Positions 9,097 through 20,047 of a stretch of 55,197 bases of DNA are shown here, piece by piece. A program made the translations under genes and the position numbers. The stretch's first letter is position 1, and the number at the start of each line of letters is the position of its first letter. The stretch is from Candidatus Nomurabacteria bacterium (GTDB lineage Bacteria; Patescibacteriota; Minisyncoccia; Phycocordibacterales; UBA9973), in contig JADZCK010000016.1 in assembly GCA_020851595.1 (NCBI GenBank), positions 1-55,197 of the forward strand. Reading direction: 5' to 3'. Under the pieces are notes generated by a model that searched no databases, was not told where the DNA came from, and was given only the letters and a program-made list of their open reading frames with translations.

Positions 9097-11310
9097 CTAA
9101 ATTACGTTTTCACCAGTTTCTGTGTGTTCCATTTTTTCGAGCACTTCTCGTGGTTTTGCGCCTTCACCTGGGCCTATTACTCCGCGTTCTTCTAGTTTAT
9201 CCATCAAGCGTGCTGCTCTAGCATAGCCTAATTTTAATTTTCTTTGCAAATATGAGGTCGAAGCCTTTCCCGCTTCTATCACACAAGCTCTGGCTTCTTC
9301 ATACATCTCGTCATCGTCTTCCATACTTTCATCTTCGAGAGAGCTTTCAAAAATACTTTTATCGGGGGAGATAGAGCCAGCCGTTAGGGTTATTTCTTCT
9401 GTTATTTCATCTTTATATGCGTCTATGAGGTATTTAACAACCTTTTTTACCTCTGCTTCTGATATAAATGCGCTTTGTAGGCGTTCTGGTTGTGCTTCAC
9501 CTGAAGAATAGAGCATATCGCCGGCACCTAACAGCTTTTCTGCACCTCCTGCATCGAGAATAGTGCGTGAGTCTATCTGTGAAGATACTTTTAACGCTAT
9601 ACGAGCAGGGACGTTTGCTTTAATAAGACCAGTAATGACGTTTACTTCAGGACGCTGGGTAGAAAGTATAAGGTGGATACCAACGGCGCGGGACATTTGT
9701 GCAAGACGAACGATAGCTGCTTCGAGTTCTCTAGGATACGTGCTCATTATATCTGCCAACTCGTCTATAATAATGACAATATATGGCATGCGATCTGCAT
9801 TTACTTCTTCCTCTACTCCTTCGCTGTTTGTTTTGGTTTTCTTGGGGGTCTTACTGAATACGTTGTTGTGGTAGGACTCTATATCTCGTACAGATTCTGC
9901 TTCCAAAATATCGTAACGTCTGTCCATTTCTTTTGCCGCCCATTTCAAGGCAAGAATTGTTTTCTTGGCTTCGGTAATGACAGGGGTCAGAAGGTGAGGA
10001 ATATTGTTGTAAAGAGTTAGCTCTACGCGTTTTGGATCTATTAGGATGAATTTCAAATCATCTGGGCCGTTTCTATACAAAAGGGAAGTAATCATAGAAT
10101 GGATTGTGACAGACTTACCAGAACCAGTAGTGCCTGCTACTAGAGCGTGTGGCATTTTAGCTAAATTACCGAATACCGCTTTGCCAGAGATAGAACGACC
10201 GAGAGCGGTAGTAAGAGGTTTTGGAGAATTCTGGAATTTTTCATCTGCAAGAAGAGTAGCAAGACCGACGATTGATTTTGATTTATTTGGAATTTCAATA
10301 CCGACGAGCGATTTGCCTGGTATCGGAGCTTCTATGCGGATAGGATGCGCAGCTAGAGATAGGGCGAGGTCATTTTGCAAACCAACGATGCGAGAGAGTT
10401 TGATACCCTCAGCTGGTTTTAATGCATAACGAGTGACCGTAGGTCCGACAGTGATCTCATCCATTTCTACTTCTATGCCGAAGTTTGCGAGGGTACGTTT
10501 GATGATGTTTGCATTTGCTTTGATGTCGCCGGTGTTTGGCTTACCCTTGTCTTCTTCAAGAAGCGAAAGTGGGGGAGGAACGTAAGTAGACACGAGCCCA
10601 CCTTTTCTTTTCTTTATCAGCATTTCTTCTTCCTCTTCTTTTTTCTCTGCTGGTTGTTCGTTCTTTTTACCGACTCCCAATGCATTTTTGATTTTCTCTT
10701 TTGTTGTCTCTTCCTCTTCTTCTGAAGTAGATTTTTCTACTTCTTCGATTTCTTTTTCACTTAGGTCTGTATCCGGAACTTCTTTTTCTTTCCTTGCAAA
10801 AAAAGACCAGATCTTTTTAAAGAATGGTATGAGGTCAAGCTTTGCATCAAACATTATCAAAATTGAAATTATCAAAAATGCTCCGAGGAAAACGAGACTT
10901 GCGTATTTATCAAACAATGACACGAAAGGCAAAGCAAAAATTTCCCCAAAAAATCCTCCCTTGTGATCTGCTGAGGCGATGTCTATTATTCCTAAGCTAG
11001 AAAGTAAAAACATCGCGCTACTCATTACTCGTGTCCATCCGATATTTGGCACTTCTGATTTTATAAAAGATATGCCAAGTAAAATAAAAAGTGTTGGTAA
11101 CAATATGTATCCTACGCCAAGTAAATAAAATAATTTTTCATAAGTAAATTCGCCTGCTACACCAGCAATACTAAATGGTGGCATAGACATTAGAAAAAAT
11201 AACGCAAAGACAAAAAAAATAACAGCAACAATGCCGTGTTTTGTGTGGTCTTTTAATCCAACAGCAGAATTTTTTTTGTCGTTTCTTTTCTCGTTTTGAT
11301 TTTTCGCCAT
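9097..11310 (-). CDS. ftsK: DNA translocase FtsK/SpoIIIE
   Basis: N-terminal TM region, VAGTTGSGKSVTIHSMI, FILIDPKRVELTLYNNIPHLLTPV, C-terminal gamma winged helix. Confidence 0.96.
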   Translation of the reverse strand: MAKNQNEKRNDKKNSAVGLKDHTKHGIVAVIFFVFALFFLMSMPPFSIAGVAGEFTYEKLFYLLGVGYILLPTLFILLGISFIKSEVPNIGWTRVMSSAMFLLSSLGIIDIASADHKGGFFGEIFALPFVSLFDKYASLVFLGAFLIISILIMFDAKLDLIPFFKKIWSFFARKEKEVPDTDLSEKEIEEVEKSTSEEEEETTKEKIKNALGVGKKNEQPAEKKEEEEEMLIKKRKGGLVSTYVPPPLSLLEEDKGKPNTGDIKANANIIKRTLANFGIEVEMDEITVGPTVTRYALKPAEGIKLSRIVGLQNDLALSLAAHPIRIEAPIPGKSLVGIEIPNKSKSIVGLATLLADEKFQNSPKPLTTALGRSISGKAVFGNLAKMPHALVAGTTGSGKSVTIHSMITSLLYRNGPDDLKFILIDPKRVELTLYNNIPHLLTPVITEAKKTILALKWAAKEMDRRYDILEAESVRDIESYHNNVFSKTPKKTKTNSEGVEEEVNADRMPYIVIIIDELADIMSTYPRELEAAIVRLAQMSRAVGIHLILSTQRPEVNVITGLIKANVPARIALKVSSQIDSRTILDAGGAEKLLGAGDMLYSSGEAQPERLQSAFISEAEVKKVVKYLIDAYKDEITEEITLTAGSISPDKSIFESSLEDESMEDDDEMYEEARACVIEAGKASTSYLQRKLKLGYARAARLMDKLEERGVIGPGEGAKPREVLEKMEHTETGENVI

Positions 11311-11368
11311 ATGAAGTTATTTTAACATATTTTTATATAAAATATTAAGAATAGTTTTTTTTAAAATA

Positions 11369-11460
11369 CAAAAAAGAAGTTTAGTATTTTATTCAGGTCC
11401 TCGGTTCTCCGGGTCCCTATCCCGGCCAGACCGTTCATAAATTACTAAACTTCTTTTTTG
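11369..11460. terminator. Bidirectional terminator with nested GC hairpin between ftsK and 11503 gene
   Basis: caaaaaagaagtttagtattttat / ataaattactaaacttcttttttg; inner ccggg/cccgg and ggtc/gacc. Confidence 0.7.
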
Positions 11461-11502
11461 TTTGGCGCTTGCATTTTTTATTGTCCTATATATAATGGAC
11501 AT

Positions 11503-12345
11503 ATGTTTGGAGAAGAAAAAAATCTCAAGGACTCCTCAACTAACACAAATATAGTCATAAAAGACACAGCAACTTCTATTTCCTATAAAAAGACAAATAA
11601 GCTTGTCACTGCTTTGTATATGGTTACGGACATAATGGACAAAGACGAACCATTAAGAAATAAATTAAGGACACTAGGCATAAGTATCATATCAGACATC
11701 AGTTCTACTCCACATCATGCTTCGGGTAAAGTATCAGACACGATGTCCTTTTTAGATATAGCTAGAACGATAGGTATAATTTCAGATATGAATTACAGTA
11801 TACTCAAAAAAGAATTCATATTTCTCGATCAGTCTATAAGAGAATATACGGGTAATATTCAAAGTCTAAACAGAGAAATTAATCTAACGGAATTATTTAA
11901 GGAAGAAATACAAAATTCAGAAGAAAATTCAACAGAACAAAATAATTTTTCTAAAGGACATTATAATTCTATCGGACATCATGCACCAACCAGAATAGGA
12001 GTTCAAAAAGGCAGTACACTCTTGAAAGCTTTGTCCGATAAGAGGTTATTTACATCTACAAAAACTTCAAATATGCCCAATAGAAATGCTCCAGATTTAA
12101 ATAAAAATAATTTTGATTTATTAAAGAAACAAAGGCGTTTTGAGATCATAAATATGATAAAAAATTCTGGAGGAAATGCCACAATATCGGACATAAAAAA
12201 TGCAGCTCAAAAGACACCAGCAAATGCAGAATCTCTGGTGTCCTGTAGCGAAAAGACGTTACAAAGAGAACTCGTGTCTATGATATCAGACGGTGTCCTT
12301 TATAGAACAGGAGAGAAACGTTGGAGTAAATATTCTATAAAATAG
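11503..12345 (+). CDS. Hypothetical protein with C-terminal winged-helix-like domain
   Basis: C-terminus RRFEIINMIKNSGGNATISDIKNAA...SEKTLQRELVSMISDGVLYRTGEKRWSKYSI resembles a wHTH. Confidence 0.7.
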   Translation: MFGEEKNLKDSSTNTNIVIKDTATSISYKKTNKLVTALYMVTDIMDKDEPLRNKLRTLGISIISDISSTPHHASGKVSDTMSFLDIARTIGIISDMNYSILKKEFIFLDQSIREYTGNIQSLNREINLTELFKEEIQNSEENSTEQNNFSKGHYNSIGHHAPTRIGVQKGSTLLKALSDKRLFTSTKTSNMPNRNAPDLNKNNFDLLKKQRRFEIINMIKNSGGNATISDIKNAAQKTPANAESLVSCSEKTLQRELVSMISDGVLYRTGEKRWSKYSIK

Positions 12346-12730
12346 CCTCTGAAATAGGCGGGTGATCAAAACTACGGGCTTGCTTTTTTGGTTAAAATAT
12401 GAGAGTATATACCTCGTGGATATCGCCTTACTTTTTTTAGCGAAAACTCGAATTTTTTAAGCTATTTTGCTTACTAGATTTGTGAGTTATCCACATAGTA
12501 TATTGCTCTATCTTAGTGCTCTATATTATAATGTTGTTGTGTATGTAGATCGCGTTTTTCATGTGCTCTATATTCACACAATTTGTTTTTATTTTCACTT
12601 TGTAATTGTTTGCGATTTCGTCGAAAAAATCTCAAATAATATCTGGTGGTAAATAAAAACCCATGTCTATGGCATGGTATGAAAGGTCATTGAAAATTGA
12701 ATAGAAAATTTTGTTCAGTTTTCTCCGCCA

Positions 12731-12762
12731 GATGGCGGATCCGCCTACTGGCGGAAATGTTA
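12731..12762. repeat. REP-like palindromic repeats
   Basis: tccgccagatggcgga followed by tccgcctactggcgga. Confidence 0.6.
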
Positions 12763-12933
12763 GTTTTGTCTCTGTTCATTATTTTCACAACCGCTAGCAT
12801 TATTAATTATTATTAGTTTATATGGCGGTAGAAATAATGATGGGAAAATATTACGCTTTTAGTTTTGTCCTTCGGCGAGAGCTCAGGACAAGTCGAAACT
12901 AATTAATGGCGTAGAAAAAAATTAGAAAAATTT

Positions 12934-15069
12934 ATGAGTATATTAAAATCAAAATTCTTTCTTGGAGTTATGGTTGTAGCAGTTATGCTTGTAGGCGTCG
13001 TTGCAGTTAAAGCAACTACAGCTTCAGCTGATTGTTCAATTACAACTACATTAAGAGTAGGTTCAAAAGGAGAGCAAGTTAAATGTCTCCAAGCAGGTTT
13101 GAGTCTTGTTGCTGATGGTAGCTTTGGTCCTAAGACCCAAGCAGCTGTCGTAGCTTGGCAAAAATCTATGGGATTAGTTGCCGACGGAATATTCGGTGCT
13201 AAATCTCGCGCAGCATGGACAGGAGTTTCCGTAGTTCCTGGTCTTCCAGCAGGTTGTTCATCAACAACTGGCTACAGTTCAACAACTGGTATGCCATGTT
13301 CTGGTGGATCATACCCAGCAGGATGTGCTTCAGGTTCTGGATACAGTACAACAACTGGTCTTCCATGTTCTGGAGCAGGTACATTACCAGCAGGTTGCGC
13401 TACAGCAGCAGGCTATAGTTCAACAACTGGCGTACCATGTACTTCAACTACTGGAGTAGCTCCAAGTGGTACAAACGGTTACTTGACTGATATCACAGGA
13501 GATTCTACAAACCGTGTTTCAACAGTTTATGAATCTGAAACAGATAAAGTAGTAGCCGGCTTCCGTGTTACTGCTCGCTTGGCTTCACAAACTGTTGACC
13601 GCGTTCGTGTTAAAATGAGAAACACAGATACTGGCAGTTCTTCTGCAAATCTTGCGAAATACATTTCAAGCGCATCGTTGTGGCTTGGTTCAACCAAACT
13701 TGCAACTATGTCAGTACTTGATGCTGATCGTTCAACATCAAATGACACATATACATTCAACTTCTCTGGTCTAAAGGCTTTGGTTAACAAAGATGAGATC
13801 GGTCGTTTCTATGTATCTGTATCCGCAAACGGTTCACTTGATACAACAGATGCAAGCAATGCTAACTGGGCAGTTGTATTCCCAGACGGTGGCGTAAGCG
13901 CATCATCACCAGATGGTTCGTACGATACTTATAACGTAGCAGTTGGTAACGTACCAAGCACCTCAACAGATACATCTTGGGGTTCTAACGTTGGATTTGC
14001 ATTCGGAAAATTCTCAGCAAACGGTGTTAAAGCAACTGTTGGTCTATCTTCAAGCAATCCTGCAGCCGCTACAATCGCTGTTTCATCAACAGCAGCAACT
14101 AATAACGTTACTCTTCTTAAGTTCACAGTTAAAGCTACAAACTCTAACTTGACTCTAAGAAAAGTTCCTATTCAAGTTACTTCTACAACAGCTGATGTTG
14201 CTTCAATCATTAACACAATCAAGTTGTTTAGAGGATCTACTCAAGTAGATTCAGTTGATGGTTCAGCTATCTATGACGTCAATAGCGGTGTTATCGATTC
14301 AACAGATACTACTTCTGTAGGTACAACAGGTGGATACTTGTTCTCAAACTTGTCATCTCCTGCTAACGCTATCAATTCTGGTGAGACTGTAGAATACAGT
14401 GTCGTTGCAGACTTAAAACAAGCTGATGGTAGTAACTACTCTGCTGGTGACTCACTTACAGCATCTCTTACTAATGCAGATGTTATAGTTACTGCTGGTT
14501 TGTCTGTTCTTGATGCAAACGGTGATCAACTTACAGCAGGTTCTACATACCGTGTAGGTTCAGCTGTCGGTGAAGTTCAAACACTACGTGTTAACGGTGT
14601 TAACACTGTAATGGGTACACCTTCTGTCAGCCACACTGAGAATACAAATGGTCAAATTACTTCTGTAACTTACACCATCCCTGTATCTGTAACTGCATTC
14701 GGTGATACATTATATCTTGGTCAGACAGCTCAACTCGCTTCAACAACAACTGCTTCAAACGCATTTGCTCTTGTATTCGAGAACTCATCTGCTCCAACTG
14801 TAGCTGTAACTTCATCAATGACGAACAGTATTACTCTCTCTTCAAGCAATGCTTCAATTGAGACTAACGGCTACCGTCTTGATAGTGGTACTACAAAGAA
14901 CTTCACTATTACTGTAAACCTTACAGATCCTGCAGTGTACAGTTCTTCATACCGAGTTCGCTTGGATGAAATTCGTACATTTACAGAAGCTGGCTTGGTA
15001 ACAGGTACAAATAATGATCTTCTACCACAAGCTAACTTCCGAACTGGTTTTCAATTAATTGATAACTAA
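12934..15069 (+). CDS. S-layer-like secreted protein with N-terminal peptidoglycan-binding domain
   Basis: Signal peptide; LRVGSKGEQVKCLQAGL...DGSFGPKTQAAVVAWQ; Ser/Thr-rich beta domains; three PAGC...GYSxTTGxPC repeats. Confidence 0.8.
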   Translation: MSILKSKFFLGVMVVAVMLVGVVAVKATTASADCSITTTLRVGSKGEQVKCLQAGLSLVADGSFGPKTQAAVVAWQKSMGLVADGIFGAKSRAAWTGVSVVPGLPAGCSSTTGYSSTTGMPCSGGSYPAGCASGSGYSTTTGLPCSGAGTLPAGCATAAGYSSTTGVPCTSTTGVAPSGTNGYLTDITGDSTNRVSTVYESETDKVVAGFRVTARLASQTVDRVRVKMRNTDTGSSSANLAKYISSASLWLGSTKLATMSVLDADRSTSNDTYTFNFSGLKALVNKDEIGRFYVSVSANGSLDTTDASNANWAVVFPDGGVSASSPDGSYDTYNVAVGNVPSTSTDTSWGSNVGFAFGKFSANGVKATVGLSSSNPAAATIAVSSTAATNNVTLLKFTVKATNSNLTLRKVPIQVTSTTADVASIINTIKLFRGSTQVDSVDGSAIYDVNSGVIDSTDTTSVGTTGGYLFSNLSSPANAINSGETVEYSVVADLKQADGSNYSAGDSLTASLTNADVIVTAGLSVLDANGDQLTAGSTYRVGSAVGEVQTLRVNGVNTVMGTPSVSHTENTNGQITSVTYTIPVSVTAFGDTLYLGQTAQLASTTTASNAFALVFENSSAPTVAVTSSMTNSITLSSSNASIETNGYRLDSGTTKNFTITVNLTDPAVYSSSYRVRLDEIRTFTEAGLVTGTNNDLLPQANFRTGFQLIDN

Positions 15070-15098
15070 ATAAGTTACAATTAAGCTAAAAACTTAGT

Positions 15099-15138
15099 TT
15101 AGAAAACAAAAAACCGCCCATTGGGCGGTTTTTTGTTT
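15099..15138. terminator. Intrinsic terminator
   Basis: aaaacaaaaaaccgcccattgggcggttttttgtttt. Confidence 0.85.
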
Positions 15139-15159
15139 TGTTTGCTATAATGTATTCAT

Positions 15160-17172
15160 ATGAATTTAGAGGAAAAAATATTAAAATATCTGACTTTCTT
15201 TTTGGTTTTTGTCTCTCCGCTTATTTATTGGTCGCACGGCCTGTATCCGCATATATCTTCAAAAACTTTTTTTCTATATGGTGTTACAGAAATAATCTTT
15301 TTTTATTGGATTTATCTATTGATTACAGATGCTTCGTATAGAATATCAAAAAAAGCTTTGTATTTTGCTATTCCCATGCTTCTGTTTGTGTTGTGGATGA
15401 CTATAGCAGGAATCTATGGGGTGAATTTCTCGACATCTTTTTGGTCATCACTTGCTCGGGGTACAGGGCTTCTTACTTTATACCACTGTCTCGCATTGTC
15501 TTTTGTAATTATGTCTATGGTAGAGAGAGAAGGTGAGAAATATATCATTTCATTGTTTAAGTGGTTTATCTCCGGAGCTTTTATATTAGCATTAAGCGTC
15601 TGGCTTGGGCCTGGGGGTTTTGGTTCAAAAAGTGTCGTTTTGGCTACGGAAGGAGGGCTAATGGGGAACTCATCTTTAGCTGCAGTTTATCTGGCTTTTG
15701 CTTTAGGTTTTTCTGCGTTTCTACTTTTTCACGATAAAGTTAATAAAATAGAAAAATGGTTTATTTCATTTGCAATATTTACCATTTTATTTTCCCCAAT
15801 TTTTATAAATATATCTGGGTTGTTCAATGGTTATGGATTGATGGGTAGCGCACGCGCTTCAGTACTGACCTTGCCATTATTCGTTTGTTTTTTTACTGTA
15901 TTTTATTTTCTTTTATCACAAAAAAAATCATTAAAAATTGTAGGACTTGTTTTATTTTTGCTGGGTGCTATAAGTTTTTCTTATTTTTGGGTAGAGCTTA
16001 TCAATCCTAATACATCACTCCATACCAAATTTGCTGAAGAAGCCAGAGGTAGCCGATTTATTTTTTGGAATATAGCCAGTCAAGCTATGTCTAAGCATCC
16101 ATTTACAGGGTATGGCCCGGAAAATTATTTTATAGCTTTTCAGGAAAATTTTAATCCAGATTTACTCTTGAAGGAAAACAGTATGGAGGGTTTTGACGAT
16201 AAGGCGCACAATATTTACTTTGATGTGGGAGTTTCAGGTGGATATCCAGCAATTATATTTTACACTTTCTTTTTACTGGGCATCTATTACGCGATATATA
16301 AAGCGAAGATGTCTGGAAAAATAACACAAAAACAAGCTGCTGTTTTTGGATCCCTTCTTGCTGGTTACGTGTTCCAAAATCTGTTTGCATTCGATTCCAA
16401 TCTTTCACTCATGACTTTGTCTATATTCGCTGGAATATTTTATGCGCTTGGAACCAGTGAGATAGAAAATAAAAAAAATTACAAAGAAACTAAAGACGAT
16501 TTTATTTTTGCGTTACTTGCTACTATTTCTTTTTTAGTTTGTTTTGTTTTTTTTGTTTATATGCCGGTAAAAAAATCAAAACTCTACGCGGAAACATTTG
16601 CTTCTCCTATTAATCAAAGAGCAAGTATGTATAAAAATCTTCTATCTGGTTCTCCTGTCGGTGAAGATTGGGATGTAAGCGGGCTTGCTTTTGATGTTTA
16701 TAAAAAATATTCTGCTAATGCCGTTTCTTTAAAGAATGACAAAGAAAAACTTTCTTTCGTTACAGAAGACTTAAATTCATTAATTGCTTATTTATATAAA
16801 ATTACTGAAACTAACAAGATTGATTATCGTTTGTATATAAGTATAGCTAATTTAGAAAATACTCTTACGTATTTTTCTGGTAGGTCAAGTAATGCGCAAG
16901 ATATTAATAAATTATTTTCTGTATTGCAAACAGCAGAAAAACTTGCGCCCAATAACCCAAATGTATATTGGGCTATCGCGCAAACAAAAATATGGCTTGG
17001 AGATTTTAAGGGAACCGAAGAAGCGTATAGACAGGCTCTCAATGTCGCGCCTCGTTTGCCGGGTTCGTATTCCTTATTTTTGAGATATGCTCAAGCTCTA
17101 AATAACAAGAAACTTTTTGCCGAAATTCTTGCAAAGGGGAAAGAAAATGTCCCGGGTTTTACTTTTAAGTAA
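15160..17172 (+). CDS. O-antigen ligase/polymerase-like membrane protein with C-terminal TPR-like region
   Basis: Multi-TM; SRFIFWNIASQAMSKHPFTGYGPENYFIAF; TPR-like C-terminus. Confidence 0.8.
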   Translation: MNLEEKILKYLTFFLVFVSPLIYWSHGLYPHISSKTFFLYGVTEIIFFYWIYLLITDASYRISKKALYFAIPMLLFVLWMTIAGIYGVNFSTSFWSSLARGTGLLTLYHCLALSFVIMSMVEREGEKYIISLFKWFISGAFILALSVWLGPGGFGSKSVVLATEGGLMGNSSLAAVYLAFALGFSAFLLFHDKVNKIEKWFISFAIFTILFSPIFINISGLFNGYGLMGSARASVLTLPLFVCFFTVFYFLLSQKKSLKIVGLVLFLLGAISFSYFWVELINPNTSLHTKFAEEARGSRFIFWNIASQAMSKHPFTGYGPENYFIAFQENFNPDLLLKENSMEGFDDKAHNIYFDVGVSGGYPAIIFYTFFLLGIYYAIYKAKMSGKITQKQAAVFGSLLAGYVFQNLFAFDSNLSLMTLSIFAGIFYALGTSEIENKKNYKETKDDFIFALLATISFLVCFVFFVYMPVKKSKLYAETFASPINQRASMYKNLLSGSPVGEDWDVSGLAFDVYKKYSANAVSLKNDKEKLSFVTEDLNSLIAYLYKITETNKIDYRLYISIANLENTLTYFSGRSSNAQDINKLFSVLQTAEKLAPNNPNVYWAIAQTKIWLGDFKGTEEAYRQALNVAPRLPGSYSLFLRYAQALNNKKLFAEILAKGKENVPGFTFK

Positions 17173-17220
17173 TTTTTGAGTAAACTAAGTAAGCTCTGGA
17201 TTAGAAATATATTTAAATTT

Positions 17221-18273
17221 ATGAAAAGAAAAAAGAAAGCTTTAATTACAGGTATTACGGGTCAAGATGGTTCATATTTGGCAGAGTTTTTGTTGGGTAA
17301 GGGCTATGAGGTGCACGGTGTAATCCGAAGAGCCAGTACTTTTAATACTGGCCGTTTGGATAATATTTATCAAGATATACATAAAAGTGATCGAAGGCTT
17401 TTCTTGCATTATGGTGATGTGTCTGATAGCAGTAATATAAGCCGTTTGATTGAAAAAATAAAACCCGATGAAATTTATAATTTGGCTGCGCAGAGTCATG
17501 TGCGGGTGAGTTTTGATCTGCCTGAGTACACTGGGGATGTGACTGGTCTTGGCACTGTACGAATTTTGGATGCGATTAAACACTCCGGAATAAAAACAAA
17601 ATTTTATCAGGCGTCTTCTAGTGAAATGTTCGGAAAAGTAGAAAAAAAAGATTTGCCGATTACTGAGGACACACCATTTTACCCAAGGTCTCCTTATGGT
17701 TGCGCAAAAGTTTACTCATATTGGATTACAAAAAACTACAGGGAAAGCTATAATCTTTTTGCTGTAAATGGTATTTTATTTAATCACGAATCACCACGTC
17801 GCGGAGAAACTTTTGTGACTCGAAAAATTACTCGCGGGTTGGCTCGTATAAAACTTGGCAAAGAAGATAAATTATTCTTGGGAAATTTGGATGCAAAACG
17901 TGATTGGGGATATGCGCCGGACTATGTCGAAGCGATGTATCTAATGCTTCAAGAAAAAGAACCGGATGATTATATAGTAGCAACGGGAGAGACGCATACA
18001 GTGCGAGAATTTATAGAAAAAGCTGCGTCTTGTTTGGGCATGGATTTAGTTTGGAAAGGGAGTGGTGTGAAAGAAAAAGGTATTGATAAAAATACCGGAA
18101 AAGTAATTATTGAAATTGATCCAAAATATTTCAGGCCTACTGAAGTTGATGTATTGCTCGGTGATAGTTCTAAAGCGCAAAAAAAATTGGGTTGGAAGCC
18201 GAAAGTAAAATTTGATAAACTTGTAAGCATAATGGTTGAAGCGGATTTAGAAGAAGAACAAAAAAATAAATAA
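17221..18273 (+). CDS. gmd: GDP-mannose 4,6-dehydratase
   Basis: [50 protein letters not shown]. Confidence 0.95.
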   Translation: MKRKKKALITGITGQDGSYLAEFLLGKGYEVHGVIRRASTFNTGRLDNIYQDIHKSDRRLFLHYGDVSDSSNISRLIEKIKPDEIYNLAAQSHVRVSFDLPEYTGDVTGLGTVRILDAIKHSGIKTKFYQASSSEMFGKVEKKDLPITEDTPFYPRSPYGCAKVYSYWITKNYRESYNLFAVNGILFNHESPRRGETFVTRKITRGLARIKLGKEDKLFLGNLDAKRDWGYAPDYVEAMYLMLQEKEPDDYIVATGETHTVREFIEKAASCLGMDLVWKGSGVKEKGIDKNTGKVIIEIDPKYFRPTEVDVLLGDSSKAQKKLGWKPKVKFDKLVSIMVEADLEEEQKNK

Positions 18274-18275
18274 AT

Positions 18276-19214
18276 ATGGATAAGAATTCTAAAATTTATG
18301 TAGCTGGGCACAGAGGGCTTGCTGGATCTGCAATATTGCGTGCATTAGAAAAAGATGGATATACAAACATTGTGACAAAAACTCATTCTGAATTGGATTT
18401 GACTATAGCAGAAGATGTAAAAGAATTTTTTAAGCAAGAAAAACCAGAATTTGTATTTGTTGCAGCTGCAAAAGTAGGAGGTATTGGAGATAACAATAAT
18501 CATCCAGCAGAATTCATAACGAAAAATTTAAAAATACAAATAAATATCATTGAAAATGCATATAAAAACGGAGTAAAGAAATTATTGTTTTTAGGTAGTT
18601 CTTGTATTTATCCAAAGATGGCAGAACAGCCAATAAAAGAAGAATATTTTATGACTGGTAAATTAGAGCCGACAAGCCAAGCTTATGCTGTCGCTAAAAT
18701 TGCGGGTATAATGATGTGCCAGTCTTATACAAAAGAATACGGAATGCAAACATTAAATGTAATGCCGGCAAACTTATATGGACCGAATGATAATTTTGAT
18801 TTGGAAAAATCACATGTTTTACCTGCGCTTATTCGCAAATTTTATGAAGCCAAAGAAAAGAATTTACCAGAAGTTGTAACTTGGGGTACTGGTTCACCTA
18901 AAAGAGAGTTTTTACATGCTGATGATCTGGCTTCTGCTTGTATTTTTCTTATGAAAAATAATTCTGATTCTGAAATTATAAATATTGGTACTGGGGAAGA
19001 AATATCTATTTTTGATCTTGTTAATATGGTAAAAAACGCAGTAGGATATACTGGTAAGGTTGTGTGGGACTCTTCCAAACCAGATGGTACACCCAGAAAA
19101 GTAATGGATGTTTCTAAATTACATTCGCTTGGTTGGAAACATCAAGTAAATCTAAAAGAAGGAATTGAAAACACTTGTAAGTGGTATGGTGAAAATAAAA
19201 ATAATTTAAGATGA
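18276..19214 (+). CDS. fcl: GDP-L-fucose synthase
   Basis: [62 protein letters not shown]. Confidence 0.95.
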   Translation: MDKNSKIYVAGHRGLAGSAILRALEKDGYTNIVTKTHSELDLTIAEDVKEFFKQEKPEFVFVAAAKVGGIGDNNNHPAEFITKNLKIQINIIENAYKNGVKKLLFLGSSCIYPKMAEQPIKEEYFMTGKLEPTSQAYAVAKIAGIMMCQSYTKEYGMQTLNVMPANLYGPNDNFDLEKSHVLPALIRKFYEAKEKNLPEVVTWGTGSPKREFLHADDLASACIFLMKNNSDSEIINIGTGEEISIFDLVNMVKNAVGYTGKVVWDSSKPDGTPRKVMDVSKLHSLGWKHQVNLKEGIENTCKWYGENKNNLR

Positions 19215-20047
19215 TATTTGTAAAATTAAAAGGAGGAATGGGTAATCAAATGTTTCAATATGCACTTGGGCGCGCAATGTCTTTACGTTACGGTGTGGAT
19301 TTAAGATTAGACACCTCCTTTTTTTATTTAGATTATAAAACTATAACTAAGAGAAGTTATAGTTTAGATGTGTTTAATATAAAAGCAAAAACATTTACAA
19401 TAAATAAATTTATAACGTATATTATTTCTTTTTTTAGAAAAATAATAAAAAATAAAGGAGTAGAAAAAAGTTTCCAATTTGATAAAGAAGTATTTTCTTT
19501 TGGACCAAATGTTTATCTGGATGGCTATTGGCAATCCCCAAAATATTTTGTGGGGTATGAAGATGTAATCAGAAAAGATTTTACTTTAAAAAATCCATTA
19601 AAACAAAATATTAAAAATTTAATGGACGAGATTAAAAGTAAAAATTCTATTTGTGTTCATGTAAGGAGGGGGGATTATGTTGGTAATAAAAATCATGAAG
19701 TTGTCGATGGTGAATATTATAAAAAAGCTATAGATTATATTAGCAAAATAAAAAATATAGAAAAAATCTATGTTTTTTCTGACGATATAAAATGGTGTAA
19801 GGGAAATATCTTTTTTGAATTTGAAACAATGTTTGTCGGAGAGGCATATTCTGGGGATAAATCTGAAGGGCATCTTTTTCTCATGAGCGCTTGTAAAGAT
19901 TTTATTATTCCAAATAGTTCTTTTTCTTGGTGGGCAGCTTGGCTTAGTACCAGCAATGATAAAATTGTTGTTATACCCCAAAAATGGTTTCCTGATGAAT
20001 CTATTAATACTAATGATTTAATTCCAGAAAACTGGATAAAAATATGA
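19211..20047 (+). CDS. Alpha-1,2-fucosyltransferase-like (GT11)
   Basis: [42 protein letters not shown]. Confidence 0.9.
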   Translation: MIFVKLKGGMGNQMFQYALGRAMSLRYGVDLRLDTSFFYLDYKTITKRSYSLDVFNIKAKTFTINKFITYIISFFRKIIKNKGVEKSFQFDKEVFSFGPNVYLDGYWQSPKYFVGYEDVIRKDFTLKNPLKQNIKNLMDEIKSKNSICVHVRRGDYVGNKNHEVVDGEYYKKAIDYISKIKNIEKIYVFSDDIKWCKGNIFFEFETMFVGEAYSGDKSEGHLFLMSACKDFIIPNSSFSWWAAWLSTSNDKIVVIPQKWFPDESINTNDLIPENWIKI

